From assembly GCA_039654915.1 (NCBI GenBank), contig CM077598.1, positions 67,236,041-67,300,040 on the forward strand: a stretch of DNA of 64,000 nucleotides, given 5' to 3'. This DNA is from Aquilaria yunnanensis. Its lineage: Eukaryota > Streptophyta > Magnoliopsida > Malvales > Thymelaeaceae. Positions 1 to 11,893 of the stretch are shown in pieces; position 1 is the stretch's first letter; the number at the start of each line of letters is the position of its first letter. The notes under the pieces are model-generated. The model did not search any database. It saw only the letters and a list, made by a program, of their open reading frames with translations, and was not told where the DNA came from. The translations under genes were made by a program, and so were the position numbers.

Positions 1-561
1 ACTCTATCAAAGGGCCCAAAGATATCACTTCCGTTACATAGGAGGGACAAATCCCATCTTGATCATACAAATCCCTCCACATGATATGTGACATACCCAA
101 TGACGTCCTTCAAGTTCACTCAGTTACGAGCAACAAAGGAAAGTATCAAAGTATGTGACTCACATGTAGGGAACCTTGATGATCTTAGGTCGAAGGACTA
201 CATATACCATGATCACTATGAGAATCACTTATGATGCTCATATAATGATCCATGTAGTGTTCTCACAGTGGGTCGGTCCATTGCACAAGTTCTCCAACTT
301 GTACCCATATGCAGACTACATATCTCATATTAGCCTACACATATGCTAATCGTTATGTATTATTGCAACCCGCTCCACAATAATACTAGACTAGGGATGT
401 TTGAGAATATCATTATTCTAGGGTTACAATTATGTTTGTTAAGTTACGCAGAAACAAAACAATAAACATAATTCCTGGATTAATGCCTTAATAAAATATC
501 ATGACTCAATGTGAAAAAATACAATCATCCCATGATTGGCCTTTTGGGCACAACACTAACA
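1..561 (-). repeat. copia LTR, partial (cut by window edge)
   Basis: The last 561 bp of the copia-family LTR that recurs eight more times in this window. It ends with the family terminus ACACTAACA at 561. The sequence passes directly into Tekay LTR sequence at 562, so the copy is inserted inside a Tekay LTR. The other end lies outside the window, so solo or full-element status and the target duplication cannot be checked. Orientation is taken from the complete copia element, which is coded on the minus strand. Confidence 0.9.
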
Positions 562-2718
562 CAAATTGCTTATGGAAGACAAGTTTGGGCAAAGGAAACA
601 CTAAAGGCATTAAGGACCTAAATGTCTTAGTGTAAACCTTGAGGGGTTCATGCTTTTGACTTAACTCAAATGGAGTAATTTGGAGTTTTCCCACCTAGGA
701 GGGGACAGCTATGGCTTGTAAAGGGGTAAAAAATTTTAGGCACATGTTTACCAATGAGTTTAAGCTAACGAAACCATGCTTACGGAAAAGTAAATGACAT
801 AAAGCATGATTATTAAGGCTAATAAGGGTGTTTAGTGCCCTAAAGCTAATTTAAGAAGCCTAACTTGAATTTTCTTCCCCCATATTTGACCCACACAGGC
901 ACCGCCCTCCTCCATACTTCTTCCATAGCTCCTCCATAGCCACGATACCTCCAAGATTGAAATTGAAGGCAAAATGAAGTAATTGGAAGCAAACTAGAGC
1001 TATTGATTGAGTACTTCAAGGATCAATCTTCAAATTTAGCCTACCTAATTTGGTAAGGGTTCTCTTGCTCTCATGGGTTGTTTTTTGTTTTTTCAAGAAA
1101 CCATGGAGCTAGGGCTAAGCTTGGAAGAGAGCTATGAGCTTGATGAACCAAGCTTAGTGAGGGGAGTGCACTTATTGAAGGTTTTGTGGCCTAGTGTGAA
1201 GTGCATAAAGATGGCAGTGAAATGAGGGTTTCTAGAGCCTAAAGTTAGTACTAACTAGTGTTAAAATCCCCCTAAGATGAAGCATTAGCTTGAGAATAGC
1301 TGCCATAGTGATTTATTTGTGTTTATTACATGTTTTATGGACTAACCTATGGTTTATTTTATTGCCGCATTTCATGTGTTTGTTGGTTGTGACTGGCTGC
1401 TACATTTGGTTGCTATATATGCATTGTGGTTTTGTGTTCTAGTGTATTTGGATGTAGGTTGTGATGATGGTTAGATTTCCTATTGAATCCAAGTGCTACC
1501 CTGACTAAGTTTCTCAATCAAACTTACTCCCCTCAATTTTGTCATTTCATGTCCAGTTGAAAGATCACCTTCAAACTAACCTTTGTAGTTTGAGTTTTGG
1601 ACTAAATTCTTAGGTACTTAAACTTCCATAATTTTAGTTGTGATTTGGAAAGTTTGGTAAATTTAGAAGCACATTTGGTATTTTAGTGATGGTGCTTATT
1701 GTGTTATGCAGCAGCTGTCCAGCATCCTATTCTAGAGTCCATTGTGTCTCAGGCACTCCTATAACCTGGGGTGTGTATTTAGCTCAGTTACGACCACTTT
1801 GTAGTGCATGTATGCATGTACATGTATTGTATGTAAAATGAGACAAGTATGTGAACATGTAAGTGATGCTTTGGCTATGTATGTGATGTGGTGCAAAGCT
1901 GCCCAAGTGTGAATGATAGGCTGTTTAGTTGCAAATTATGGTTTAGCCACATAAAGTTGATAGATGCAAGAGTATGTAATTCCATGTGTGTTGGATATAT
2001 ATGGGGTCACCTTGGTGGGCTTTCCCTTATGAATGAAGTGTTTGCACACTTATGAAATTTTGTATGGACAAAATGGTCATAAAGTGACCAGAATTTTGAC
2101 TCTGCAATCAAAGTTCTATATCTCCCTATGTAGATGGAATGTTGGTATGAAATTTTAACCACACCTAGAAGACATCTAGAGGTTTAACAAGGATTTGGAA
2201 TTTCTAAATTTTGAGCCCTATAGTCAAAGATATGACATTGCAAAGTTGGCTAAGTAACTGTTCATTTGGTCAGAATTTTGTAACCAACTTAAAAAATCCA
2301 TAACATGGTCCATAGGTGGGCTATTGACGTAAAAAAAAATTCTCTGGTTTTCTCTAAGTCATTAATTGATAATGGAGAAATGAAAATAGCGGGTATGTAT
2401 CTAGAATGGTACAATTTATTGAAGAAAGTTACAGGTGCAGTGGCTGGTCACTAGAACTTAACAAGATTGGCTATTGTGTGGTGGCCAAAATTAAGACTTG
2501 TGCTAGTGTTTTCCTTCTTTGCTGCCATGGTGTGCATGGAATGTGAATATGTGTGTGATGGTTTGAGCAATATGCATGTATTTACGTAGTGCCCAAGAGG
2601 GTTACTTTGGTATGCACACTAGGGGTAGTGTTCTGATGGCCTACTGAACATTACGAATCCTAGAAGTCTATATGCACAGTTTTGACACTATAACTAGACT
2701 ATGCTAAAGTGGGTAATG
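562..2718 (+). repeat. Tekay-type gypsy LTR, partial
   Basis: Matches the reverse complement of the Tekay LTR at 37792-40284 throughout, with the same landmarks (GTGTTCTGATGGCCTAC near 2630 and a degenerate terminus AGTGGGTAATG where intact copies end GTGGGTAACA). About the first 310 bp of the LTR lie beyond the window, displaced by the copia LTR at 1-561. Tat RNase H sequence follows immediately, so the LTR was inserted in Tat copy A. The target duplication on the right is probably CTTCT but its partner is out of view. I see no gene in it. Confidence 0.85.
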
Positions 2719-3653
2719 CTTCTAGGTCAGAACACCAGGGTGCCAGTATAATACTTCTAGGGCCCGAGGGAATGAAAGCAGTGAAAGCTATTAAGTTCAG
2801 ATTCTAAGTCACCAAGAACATTGCCAAATATGAAGTCCTTATAACAGGATTACAATTGGAAAAAAGAGTTGGTGTGAAGAATCTGAAGGCTTACAGTGAC
2901 TTACAGTTGGTCATTCGGTCGACAATAGAGGAATACGATACCAAGGATCCCGGCTTGGAAAAATACCATGACCTCATCAAAAAATAACATAGAAGCAGAC
3001 ATATTGGCTAAGTCAAAACAGTTTGAAGTACTTGATCATCCGAGCATAGCCATAATGGCACTCATGACAATAAAAAAATGGTGGAAAGAATCTATAAAGG
3101 AATATCTGATTAGTTCATCCCTACCTAAGGATCCTAAGGAGGTTGTGAAGGTGCGGAGGTGCTCAGGTAGGTACTTAATGATTGGGGAAGAATTGTACCG
3201 ACAAGGGTACGTAAATCCCTTGCAAAGGTGTATCGATGAAGAGGACAATGAAATAATACTAAAAGAAGTTCATGTAGAAGTCTATGGGTCCTACATCAAG
3301 ACTGATGCCCTTGTTGGATTACTACTTCGGCAATGGTATTTTTGGCCCACTTTAAGGAAGGAAGGACGGTTGTTTGTCAAATGATGTGATAAGTGTTAGC
3401 GACACGCACCCATCCAAAGGCCATATGCGGAAGCAATAACTTCGGCTAACTATCCTTGCCCCTTCACTATTTGAGGTATTGACCTCATTGGTCCTCTCCT
3501 AAAGACCCCTGGAGGAGTGAAGTTTTGCATATTTGCAGTTGATTATTTCACAAAGTGGATTGAGGTAGAGCCCCTGGCAACAATTTTGGCAAAAGATATT
3601 CAGAAGTTTGTCTAGAAAAACATCATATGTAGGTTTGGTTATCCAAGGGTGAT
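2719..3653 (+). pseudogene. Tat A pol fragment: second RNase H end, linker, integrase start
   Basis: Translated pieces align by eye with Tat C 25620-26335: the aRH segment around AIKFRF, the D-LQLVIRS counterpart of DSQLVVRQM near 2890, then an open stretch 2968-3384 (138 codons) containing RCSGRYLMIGEELYRQGYV and the tail of the integrase zinc-binding region (FWPTLRKEGRLFVK). The start at 2968 is only the first ATG, not a real start. The integrase core begins near 3500 (VDYFTKWIEVEPLATI) and is interrupted at 3653 by a Tekay LTR. Stops and small indels make it non-functional. Confidence 0.8.
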
Positions 3654-4740
3654 TGTTACCTACTCCAGGGTAGTCCAATTATGGTGCCAAGATTGTGCAT
3701 TTAAAACTCCCAGGGTTGGTGTGTTCTATAGGCCACTAGAACAACACACTTAGTGTGCATACCCAAGTGGCCCTCTTGGGCACTATGTAAATGCATGCAT
3801 ATTGGTCCAACCATTACACACATATTCACATTTTATGCACACTATGGTAGCAAGGAAGGAAAAACACTAGCACAAGTCTTAATCTTGTCTACCACACATT
3901 AGGCAATCTTGTTAAGTTTAGGTAACCAGCCATTGTACTTGAAACTTCCTCGAAAAAACTGTATTAATCAACCCATGTACCCCCTATTTTATTTACTTCA
4001 TTATCATGTAGAGACTTAAACCAAACTAGGGAATTTGGTTTTACATCAATAGCCCACATATGGACCAAGTTATAGATTTTTGAATTTGGTTACAAAATTC
4101 TGACCAAATGAACAGTAACTCGGCCAATTTTGCAATGTCATAAATTTGGGTACAGAGCTCCCAATGTAGAAGTTCTAAAGGCCAATTAAACCTCTAGATA
4201 CAGTAGAGTTTTAGACACAATGCACTCCAGAAACAAGATGCTGGACAACTGCTACATAATACAGTAAGCACTGTTACTAAAAATACCAAATGTGCTCCTA
4301 AAATCACCAAAATTTCTAGATCATAACTAGATACATGAAAGCTCAAGTAACTAAAATTTTAGATAAAAAATCAAACTACAAAAGGTCAATTTGAATGTGA
4401 TCTTTCGGTTGGACCTGAAATGGGCAGATTTGAGGGAAGTAAGTTTCATTGTGAAACTTAGTGAGGAGAAATCTTATAAACTTAAGGTAATGTAACCCTT
4501 GGTATTACTTGCATCCAAAGACGCTAAAACACAAGAAAACACAATGTAAAAATCCAATATAGAGCAATGAAATGCAGCAGCCAAACACAAACATCTAACA
4601 TATGAAATGCAATAGCAACAAGTATCATTGGTTAGTTCATAAAACATGCAATAAACATAAGCAAGTCACTATGGCAACGTTCATCAAGCATAAGCTTGGT
4701 CTTAGAAGAGTTTTAACACTAGTTAGTACTAACTTTGGGC

Positions 4741-4844
4741 TTTGAAAACCCTTAAATTTGTTGGGTTTCGGGAGCCAAACTAGCGCAGCGGATTTGAAAA
4801 CCCTTAAATTTGTTGGGTTGTAGGAGCCAAACAAGCGCAACGAA
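4741..4844. repeat. 52-bp tandem duplication across an insertion junction
   Basis: 4741-4792 and 4793-4844 are near-identical 52-bp units. Each contains 18 bp of Tekay LTR (TTTGAAAACCCTTAAATT) followed by the first 34 bp of the copia LTR (TGTTGGGTT...). Because each unit spans host plus insert, the duplication must postdate the copia insertion. Confidence 0.9.
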
Positions 4845-6225
4845 ATTTAACCAAAACCCTCCAAGATCCAAGTGAAATGAGGTAAACCGGGTGTTCGAAA
4901 ATTTTCATACCTAATTTTTGGTTGAGATATCTCACTCCACTGTAGAGTCGAATCACAAGAACTAAATAGTTGAGGTGTTCAAGCTCTCTATGGTATCCAC
5001 ACGAGCCTCTCAGGATCACCACACTTCCACCACATCTCGGTAGATGCATTTTTCTTGCGCTCGTAGTGCTAGCTTGCGTCCTCCAAGGAATTGCAAGAGA
5101 AGAGTGCGGCTGTCCTTTTGGGAGGCTAGGGAAAGAAGCTGCAAATTTCTCACTAAAAGTTGTATTTATAGTGAGACTCAACTTCCAGGCCTAATGGGTT
5201 TCAAAGCCCTAATCCAATTAGGCTTTAATTTCAGGCTTAATAATGGCTCAACTCTTGGGCCCATTATTAATACAAAATTATTGTGAAACCATAACCCAAA
5301 TAATTAGCCCATGCACTCTAATGAACCAAATAGCTCTATGTGTGCGGCCAATAGGCTCTTACCACGTTGGCAATGATCATAAATCACATTTATGATCATA
5401 AGCAATGAGCGATGTCTAGCAACACAACATTGCTACCCAAGTGACAAGATTGTCGGTGATTCGACTAAACCTTTATGATCATTACCGATATATGCCACTG
5501 TCCCTTTGTCGAAGATATCAAGACTAAGCACGAGACATGGAATGTGTAACTCTCGTATCGCCCAATCTTTGGTTTCTTGATTACCGAGTTTACCAACTTA
5601 AACTGATGACGTTGATATCGTATATCAACTCATCCGAGCATGGCCATGCATTTTTCTAAGTCTTACTCTATCAAAGGGCCTAAAGATATCACTCCCATTA
5701 CATAGGAGGGACAAATCTCATTTTGATCATACAAATCCCTCCGCATGATATGTGACATACCCAATGACGTCCTTCAGGTTCACTAAGTTACGAGCAACAA
5801 AGGAAAGTATCAAAGTATGTGACTCACATGTAGGGAACCTTGATGACCTTAGGTCAAAGGACTACATACACCATGATCACTATGAGAATCACTTATGACA
5901 ATCATATAATGATCCACGTAGTGTTCTCATGGTGGGTCTGTCTAGTACATAAGTTATGCAACTTGTACACATATGTAGACTACATATCTCATATTAGTCT
6001 CCACATATGCTAGTCATTATGTATTTTTGCAACCCGCTCCACAATCATACTAGACTAGGGACATTTGAGAATACCATTATTCTAGGGTTACAATTATGTT
6101 TATTACGTTACGCAAAAACAAAGTAACAAACATAATTGCTGGATTAATGCCTTCATAAAATATCATGACTCTATGTGAAAAAAATACAATCATCTCATGA
6201 TTGGCTTTTGGGGACAACACTAACA
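4811..6225 (-). repeat. copia solo LTR, TSD AAATT
   Basis: A 1415-bp copia-family LTR starting TGTTGGGTTGTAGGAGCC and ending ACAACACTAACA. It is flanked by AAATT at 4806-4810 and 6226-6230. No copia internal region is present. It sits inside the Tekay solo LTR 3654-7200 and is therefore younger than it. The ORFs near 4970-5286 are antisense LTR sequence repeated in every copy and are not genes. Confidence 0.95.
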
Positions 6226-7200
6226 AAATTTGCTACCATCATTGTGTACTTCACACTAGGTCACAAAACCTTCACTAAATGTACTCCTCTCACTAAGCTT
6301 GGTTCATCAAGCTCGTGGCTCTTTTCCAAACTTAGCCGTAGCTCCATGGATGTTTGAATAATGTAGAAAGTAGTCCATGAGAACAAGAGAACTCTTTACC
6401 TTGATGGGTATGTTGAAATTGGAGCTTGATCCTAGGTGCACTCAATTCTTAGCACCAAATAGCTTCCAATTGCCCTTTCTTGCTTTCAATTACAATTAAT
6501 TGCAAGCTTGGAGGTATGGTGCCTATGGAAGGAGTGTGGAAGTGGAGGGGCTGCATTTTTACTATTGGAAGAGAGCAAATGTGGGAGATAAAGACAAAGA
6601 TAACCACTTATAAAGACTTTAGTGCACAAATCACACTTAACTAGCCTTAACCGTGCTTTATATCATTTTCCATGCTACAAGACTATGGTTTGTTAGTCTT
6701 AATCTCTTGGCCCATATTTGACTATCCTTATCCTGCTTTGGTTTCCTTTTCATGAGTGGGATAACTCCAAAATGTCTCCATTTGACTTAAGTCAAAGACA
6801 TAAACAACCAAAGGCTTACAATAAGTCACTTATGCCTTTAAATCCCTTTATGCTTTTCTTTCTCCACAATTGTCTTCCATAAGCAATTTCATCCTCCAAT
6901 AGCACTTTCATACCATTCATATCCTTCCCATAACTCTCCAAAGCTCTTTCTTAAGAATTTTGCAATTGAGTACCTGAATTTCCAATACCTTACAAAAAGT
7001 CCATAGGTTGCTTGACAAACAAGTAATCCTTAAGGCTTTTCTTGGGGGAAAAATTACCAACGTAAAACACTTTTAAGGAGGTGTTGATCATGCTCTTTAC
7101 CCCTCACACTTCAATCACTATGGTGAGAATTACACAATATAATGGTTTTTGACCATTATGCCACACTTTGTAATTCTCCCATTTTTGTCAGGTGGTAATA

Positions 7201-7866
7201 GTGATAGTAGCAGATAATGGTTCCCAATTCATTGACAAAGTGTTCTAGGAATTTGTCAACAACCTCGGGGTGAAAGTACACTTCACTTCGGTAGCCGACT
7301 CTAGAGTAACAGACAAGTCAAAGTATCCAACAAAACGTTAAATATGGGTTAAAAAAAAATTGAAAGAAGCCAAAGGAAAATGGCCTGGAGAATTCCTGAG
7401 TGTATTATGGGGTTATCGAACAACCCCTAGAAGAGCTATTGGTGAAACACCTTTTTCAGTTGTATTTAGTACTGAGGCTTTTATCCTTATTGAAGTTGTA
7501 CAACCTTCCATCAGAGTATAGGTGTTCGACGAAGAAGGGAACAAGCTCAGTTTAAGAACCAAACTTGATATGCTTGATGAACATAGGGAGATGGCTGAAC
7601 TCAGAAGGAAAGCTTTCTAGCAAATGGTAGCCGTCGCAACAAACTAGCATGTCAAACCTAAAAGGATTAAGAAAGGATACCTCATTCTCCGAAAGGTTGA
7701 ATTGGAATGCCGAAGACCATTTCATGGTGTACTTCGGGAAAATTAGGAAGGACCTTATTTGGTCTTGGGAGAAGTACAGCGAGGAGTCTATGAACTTCAA
7801 AACATCGAAGGAGAAAAGTTGAAGAAAACATGGCATTTAGACTTTTGGAAAAAATTTTACACTTAA
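7201..7866 (+). pseudogene. Tat A integrase core and C-terminus, degenerate
   Basis: Resumes the integrase interrupted at 3653. VIVADNGSQFIDK at 7206 carries the second catalytic Asp (ADNG). Further on, WGYRTTPRRAIGETPFSV (near 7410) and RKAF near 7605 match Tat B and C. It ends TWHLDFWKKFYT followed by TAA at 7864-7866, the same terminus as copies B (17685) and C (28680). Several stops and indels are visible, including a purine-rich run near 7345. Confidence 0.85.
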
Positions 7867-8324
7867 AAAGTGCTATAAACTTAGAAATTTCCAAGAAAAG
7901 TGTTTTGTACATAGTAAGTTTCCCAAAAACATTGCTTGAATTCCTTTTCAAAACACTTAGAAAAATACTCTTGTCTCATAACTTTCCAAAAATGATAGAA
8001 TATCACTTTCAAAAAAGGATAAGGTTTTGAATCCTTGATAGTATTTTTGTCAAGGAAAGTAATTAACTGAATTTGTCAAGATTTGCAATACCAAAGATGG
8101 TAAACTAGACGAAAGTGGCAAACAGGTTTAGTAAACAACTTGAAGGTTAAGTCATTTCACCGAAAGTGATGAAAAAATTCTCAAGCAAGCAAAGGCTAAC
8201 CACTGTTGTGGAAGAAACAATGCTTGTTGTGGACTTAGCCAAAATTTTGCTGAGACAAAACAAAGGTAAGAAGTACAAAGGAAGAAGTGCAAAAGAAAAA
8301 AAAGGGGAGGGAGGTACAAAGGCC
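7867..8324. other. Tat A spacer between pol and antisense gene
   Basis: A stretch of 458 bp between the end of the sense polyprotein and the end of the antisense gene. It matches the spacers at 17686-18054 and 28681-29073 only loosely. It is a convergent intergenic region; I see no gene in it. Confidence 0.6.
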
Positions 8325-9024
8325 CTATGGCTTTTCTTGTCCATCTTTAGGCTCCTCGACTCCATCATCCTTGGAGTCATTCTTGTCATCACCAACATCT
8401 TCAGTCGAAGGAGGATGCTTGGGTAGGTTAAGCAACTCCTTTTTTGACCACGCCAAAGAATCTCCCTCTAGAATATAGGGGGCTTTGAGGAAGGAGACAT
8501 CGATGTTCGGAAAAATGTGAAAGAATATGATGGCGAGCAAGGCAGAAACTATCTTCAAACTAAAATTTGGTTGCCTCATCTACCTTGGTCTTCTCAACCT
8601 TCAAAAATTCCATCTTTTCCTCAGGGACTCCATTTCCTTCTCCACATTCTTCTTCTTCTTCTTCCACTTCTTCAGCTGATCAACCTTGAGATTGAGTTCA
8701 ACATTGATTTGAAATGCCTTAGTCAAATAAACAATTACATCCTCCTTTTCCCTTTGAAGATCTCCCCCACTAAATTATGCTCCACTAGCTTTGCCCCAAG
8801 GTTAGAAATGTTGGAAGAACACTCGTCGAAGAGTACTCTCTGGCTCTCCAGCACCTTTTGATGAAGCTTGGCTGGGTCTTCTTTGGTAATCTTGTTAAGT
8901 TTGCCATACTTGAGGCTTGAGCTCACGAACATCTCTTTGGCCTTGGCCAAGTTCTCCTCCGATTGACCTTGGATGAAGGATTGCTTTGGTGCCCATCCTG
9001 AAGATAGCCTCTATACATGAGCAG

Positions 9025-9110
9025 CTACAAGATGAGAAGGCTTTATGTGAGGTACAACAGCTTTGAGGCCTAAATTTTTTCAAAGTATTAAAAAAAAAAA
9101 GAAGAATTAC
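9025..9110 (-). other. Intron 2 of Tat A antisense gene
   Basis: 86 bp on the minus strand: GCTCAG^GTAATT at the 5' end and TTGTAG^CTGCTC at the 3' end. Phase 0. The same junction occurs in copies B (18748-18843) and C (32245-32335), with the flanking peptides AAQ and LL conserved. Confidence 0.7.
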
Positions 9111-9822
9111 CTGAGCAGCATGCTCAAAATTCTGAGAAGTAAGGATCTCCTTATTCGGACAATCATTCGTTAGAGATTGGAAGGTTGCATTTGTGATAAT
9201 GCCCCTTACAATCTGGGGAACCATTTTCTAGTAGTTATCGAAAAACAAGTCCATGTCTTTGGTGAAAGTCTAGAAGGGCTCGGCACTTTTTCTTAAAGGT
9301 TCTTCAAATCTTGAATGGCCCGCTTCTGAGCAGGGTCCATCATCTACTTTCTCTAGGCTTAGTCCTCTACAAAATCATGCTGAAGTTCCCTCACCACATT
9401 GTCTTTTAACCATTCATCTAAAAAATCTAAAATGCCAAAAAATCCAAAATTCATAGATGAATGATGAAGAGATGAACCTGGTAGGACTTCGACGTCTCCC
9501 CCATCAGAGTCACTCATGTTAAGGACCTCGGTGAGGATCTCCTTGTCCTTTCGACTTCACATCTCTTCTACCTCTTCGGCCGAAACTAACCCATGGGAAG
9601 TCTCTAAGGTCATCGTAGCAACATCAGGGTGATTTACAGCCTCTGTCACATCTTTCAGGGGAGGAGGAAGTGAGTCCTCCTTTGTTTTCTTTGGCTTCAG
9701 ATCCCCCAAAGACTATGCAATCTGCCCTTTCTTTCTCTTTGGAGCCTTTTTCTTCTACTCCCCCTTCTCAGCTTGCACGAGGAGCAAGCTCTTGTAGAAG
9801 GCTATGGATTTGTCACCCATTT

Positions 9823-9889
9823 CTGCAATAAGGAAAATATCAGTGTAAGTATCAAGAATAAAAAAAACACAAGTTGGAAAACAGCTTAC
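9823..9889 (-). other. Intron 1 of Tat A antisense gene
   Basis: 67 bp on the minus strand: AAAGA^GTAAGC at the 5' end, ATTGCAG^AAATGGG at the 3' end, with a branch-point-like CTGAT about 20 nt before the AG. Phase 1. Removal joins the conserved frame to MGDKS. Position and phase match copies B and C. Confidence 0.75.
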
Positions 9890-10762
9890 TCTTTACAAGG
9901 GCAGAATAGGAGAGTTCACCTCGAAGGAGCATAACCAGCCAACACTTCTTTCCATCCACTGCTGGCTCTGGCATGTTCTCATCAGTAAGATGCTTTTCGA
10001 TGACCCCCAGCTCCCGAAGGAGCTCTTTGGTCTTGAACTTCCATCTGATGGGAAAGGGGTACAGTGGATGCCAAGAAGCCTGACCTATCCAATTAGCTAT
10101 GGCCTGAATGCGATTGTTGAACTCCTTGAATTGGGACTCTAGTTCAAGGGTAAGCAACTTCCATGGATCCATCATGTTAATAGCCAGAGTCCTAGAAGCC
10201 CACTTCATAGGCATGTCTTTCCATTTTTCGTCTACCCCCATGAAGAAATATTTTTTCTGTCACCCTTGCTAGCTATCCTTGGTTTCAAAGGTGAAAGTGA
10301 ATTTCTTGGTCCCTGACCCCAGATGGAGCAAGAAGTAAAATCCCCGTTTTAGGACGGGATGGAGTTTGTAATATTGCATGAAAAAAATAAAGTAAGGGGC
10401 TATCTTGAATACCCCGGACATGTAAAGGAAGGCATTGAAGTAAGAATATGAGTTCGGTGGCAGTTGGTTAACGGCTATGCCATGAAATTGGCAAAAGTCG
10501 CTCACCATCTTTGAGAGGCGCGGAGGGGGGGGGGGGGAGACCAAAGAACTGCCTTTAGCTGTGCCCCAAAAATGGTAACCTCATTTTTTTGAGGAAGGTA
10601 GCTCCGCTTGCCAAGACCGAGGAGCCTAGTCTTGGCATAAGAGGGGAGAAAGAACTTTGCTATCCACTTCTTCAGCTTTTTCGAATTGGTGCAGCTCGGG
10701 TGAGAGTTAAGTGAACTCAAACTCTTGGGAATATGACAAACTTGGGCATTTGAACCAGACAT

Positions 10763-11520
10763 CTTTGGTGCCTATGACCCTAACCTCGAAATTGCTAAAG
10801 GAAGAAAGACTAAACCATAAACTAAAATACCAACCTATTTGACTCAAGGAAACCACCAAGAAAAGTTGCCAAAAATTGCTCCACCGCTAAAGCACCACCG
10901 TAAAAGAATAGAAAATCTAGAGAGCAAGAGAGAGCAGAAAGCAAAGAAGTGAGGAACCCCTAGTAGGAAACGGGATTATATAGCCCAAAGAGGCTAGATG
11001 AAATGATGCCATAATGACCCTCTGCAGGCAAATAGACATAACTGATGTAACAGGTAGGAAACATAGCCATTGATCTGGTGACATGTGTCACATACACGAG
11101 AAACAAGGGCACGCTTCACTGCCACCTATAAAGGTAAGATGATCCACTTGTGAATGACATGAGTAGAAGCCCTAAGGAAAGAATGAACATATCAAGTGCC
11201 AAAGGTGTAACTTTACCAAAAAAGAGAATATTTTATGAACTAACATCTTTACCAAGGGTTTAACCTCATGAAAATGACATCAAAAGTGAAAAGCCAAGAA
11301 GTATGCCGAAAAGTTCGATGTCGACCAAAGAAGGGATCTTAGACTAATAGTGCGTAGCTTGACTGAAGGCATGGCTTAACCATAGAAAAAGAGGTAACGC
11401 CAAAAGTGCAACTTTGGTAAAGAGAAACCTTTTGAATCAAGGGTAGCCCAAATTTTCCTAGAGAACTATTTCTGAAACATGTTGTCCATTGACAAGAATC
11501 GAAGATACAACTTTGATTCT
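10763..11520 (-). promoter_or_regulatory. Tat A antisense promoter region (TATA at 10976-10982)
   Basis: Upstream of the antisense ATG. On the minus strand it reads GGGCTATATAATCCC, with TATATAA at 10976-10982, about 215 nt before the ATG. A pyrimidine-rich leader (CTTTGCTTTCTGCTCTCTC) follows. The same TATA context occurs in copy C. A degenerate G-box-like TGACACATGTC (11080-11090) sits where copies B and C have CACGTG. No gene in this 758-bp stretch. Confidence 0.6.
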
Positions 11521-11536
11521 TTCGAGGAGGGGCATG
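11521..11536 (+). other. Tat A polypurine tract
   Basis: TTCGAGGAGGGGCATG directly before the 3' LTR start TGATAGC. It corresponds to CGAGGGGGGGCATG in copy B. Primer site for plus-strand DNA synthesis. Confidence 0.75.
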
Positions 11537-11893
11537 TGATAGCTGAAGGGCTATTGCCCATAGGACCTTTGGATATCTATACTTGACACCACCTTCAAAA
11601 GAGAATATGACTAGCCTTGGGAAAAGGCTCTACACCACCCTCAGAAATCTACCACCCTTGACGAAAGGAATACCTCCCAAGCACGGTCTATGCAATTAAT
11701 AGGCTTCCCCAGTTACCTTTAAGGGAAATCCTATTTTCGAAGGGGTCTCAAGTCACCAAAATGTCCTAAGGGAAGACAACAAATATGATTTTGAAGGACC
11801 ACTAATTGGAACCTTGCACATGCCCCTACACTTTGAAGCATAACCACCTACGGATAGCTAGAGATGCCTCTCCCCGATGGTACGAACATAATC
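11537..11893 (+). repeat. Tat A 3' LTR, first 357 bp
   Basis: Starts TGATAGCTGAAGGGCTATTGCC, matching the start of the LTR at 21239. It is diverged and shorter than copy B over the same span. It is cut by a Tekay LTR at 11894 and does not resume on the other side, so the rest was deleted. Confidence 0.8.

Larger units (their letters stand above)
3654..7200 (-). repeat. Tekay solo LTR in Tat A integrase, TSD GTGAT
   Basis: Begins TGTTACCTACTCC and ends GGTGGTAATA (family terminus GGTGGTAACA). It is flanked by GTGAT at 3649-3653 and 7201-7205, and the integrase sequence (GTGATAGTAGCAGATAATGG) resumes on the right, so this is a clean insertion. No internal Tekay sequence is present, so it is a solo LTR left by LTR-LTR recombination. 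A copia solo LTR (4811-6225) is nested inside. Compared with the copy at 37792-40284 it lacks about 400 bp near 4200. I see no gene in it; short ORFs are incidental. Confidence 0.93.
8325..10762 (-). pseudogene. Tat A antisense extra gene (aORF), spliced model, degenerate
   Basis: Antisense to the retroelement RNA, between integrase and 3' LTR. ATG at 10762 (MSGSNAQVCHIPKSLSSL), stop TAG at 8325. Exon 1 (10762-9890) carries the conserved block FCQFHGIAVNQLPPNSYSYF then YYKLHPV and ELGVIEKHLTDENMP. After intron 9823-9889 comes MGDKSIAFYKS and a Lys-rich stretch. After intron 9025-9110 comes a coiled-coil-like region. Antisense ORFs are known in Tat and Athila elements; the N-terminal block resembles the plant 'putative gypsy type transposon' family (Transposase_28), recalled and not searched. 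A frameshift lies at a run of 13 G (10525-10537) and stops are present. Function unknown. Confidence 0.75.
2719..11893 (+). mobile_element. Tat-lineage gypsy copy A, 3' half, degenerate
   Basis: Remnant of a Ty3/gypsy Tat element. It holds the end of the second RNase H, the linker and integrase (2719-3653, then 7201-7866 after a Tekay solo LTR), an antisense gene (8325-10762), a purine-rich PPT (11521-11536) and the first 357 bp of the 3' LTR (11537-11893). The order matches Tat copies B and C downstream. It is the most decayed of the three: unlike B and C, its pol has frameshifts as well as stops. The 5' half (gag to RT) lies outside the window or is lost. Confidence 0.85.

Noticed and set aside
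10525..10537. Run of 13 G as a possible regulatory or G-quadruplex site
   Set aside because: It lies in the coding part of the decayed Tat A antisense gene, where B and C have only short CCTCC/GGAGG. It is most simply a slippage expansion that caused a frameshift.
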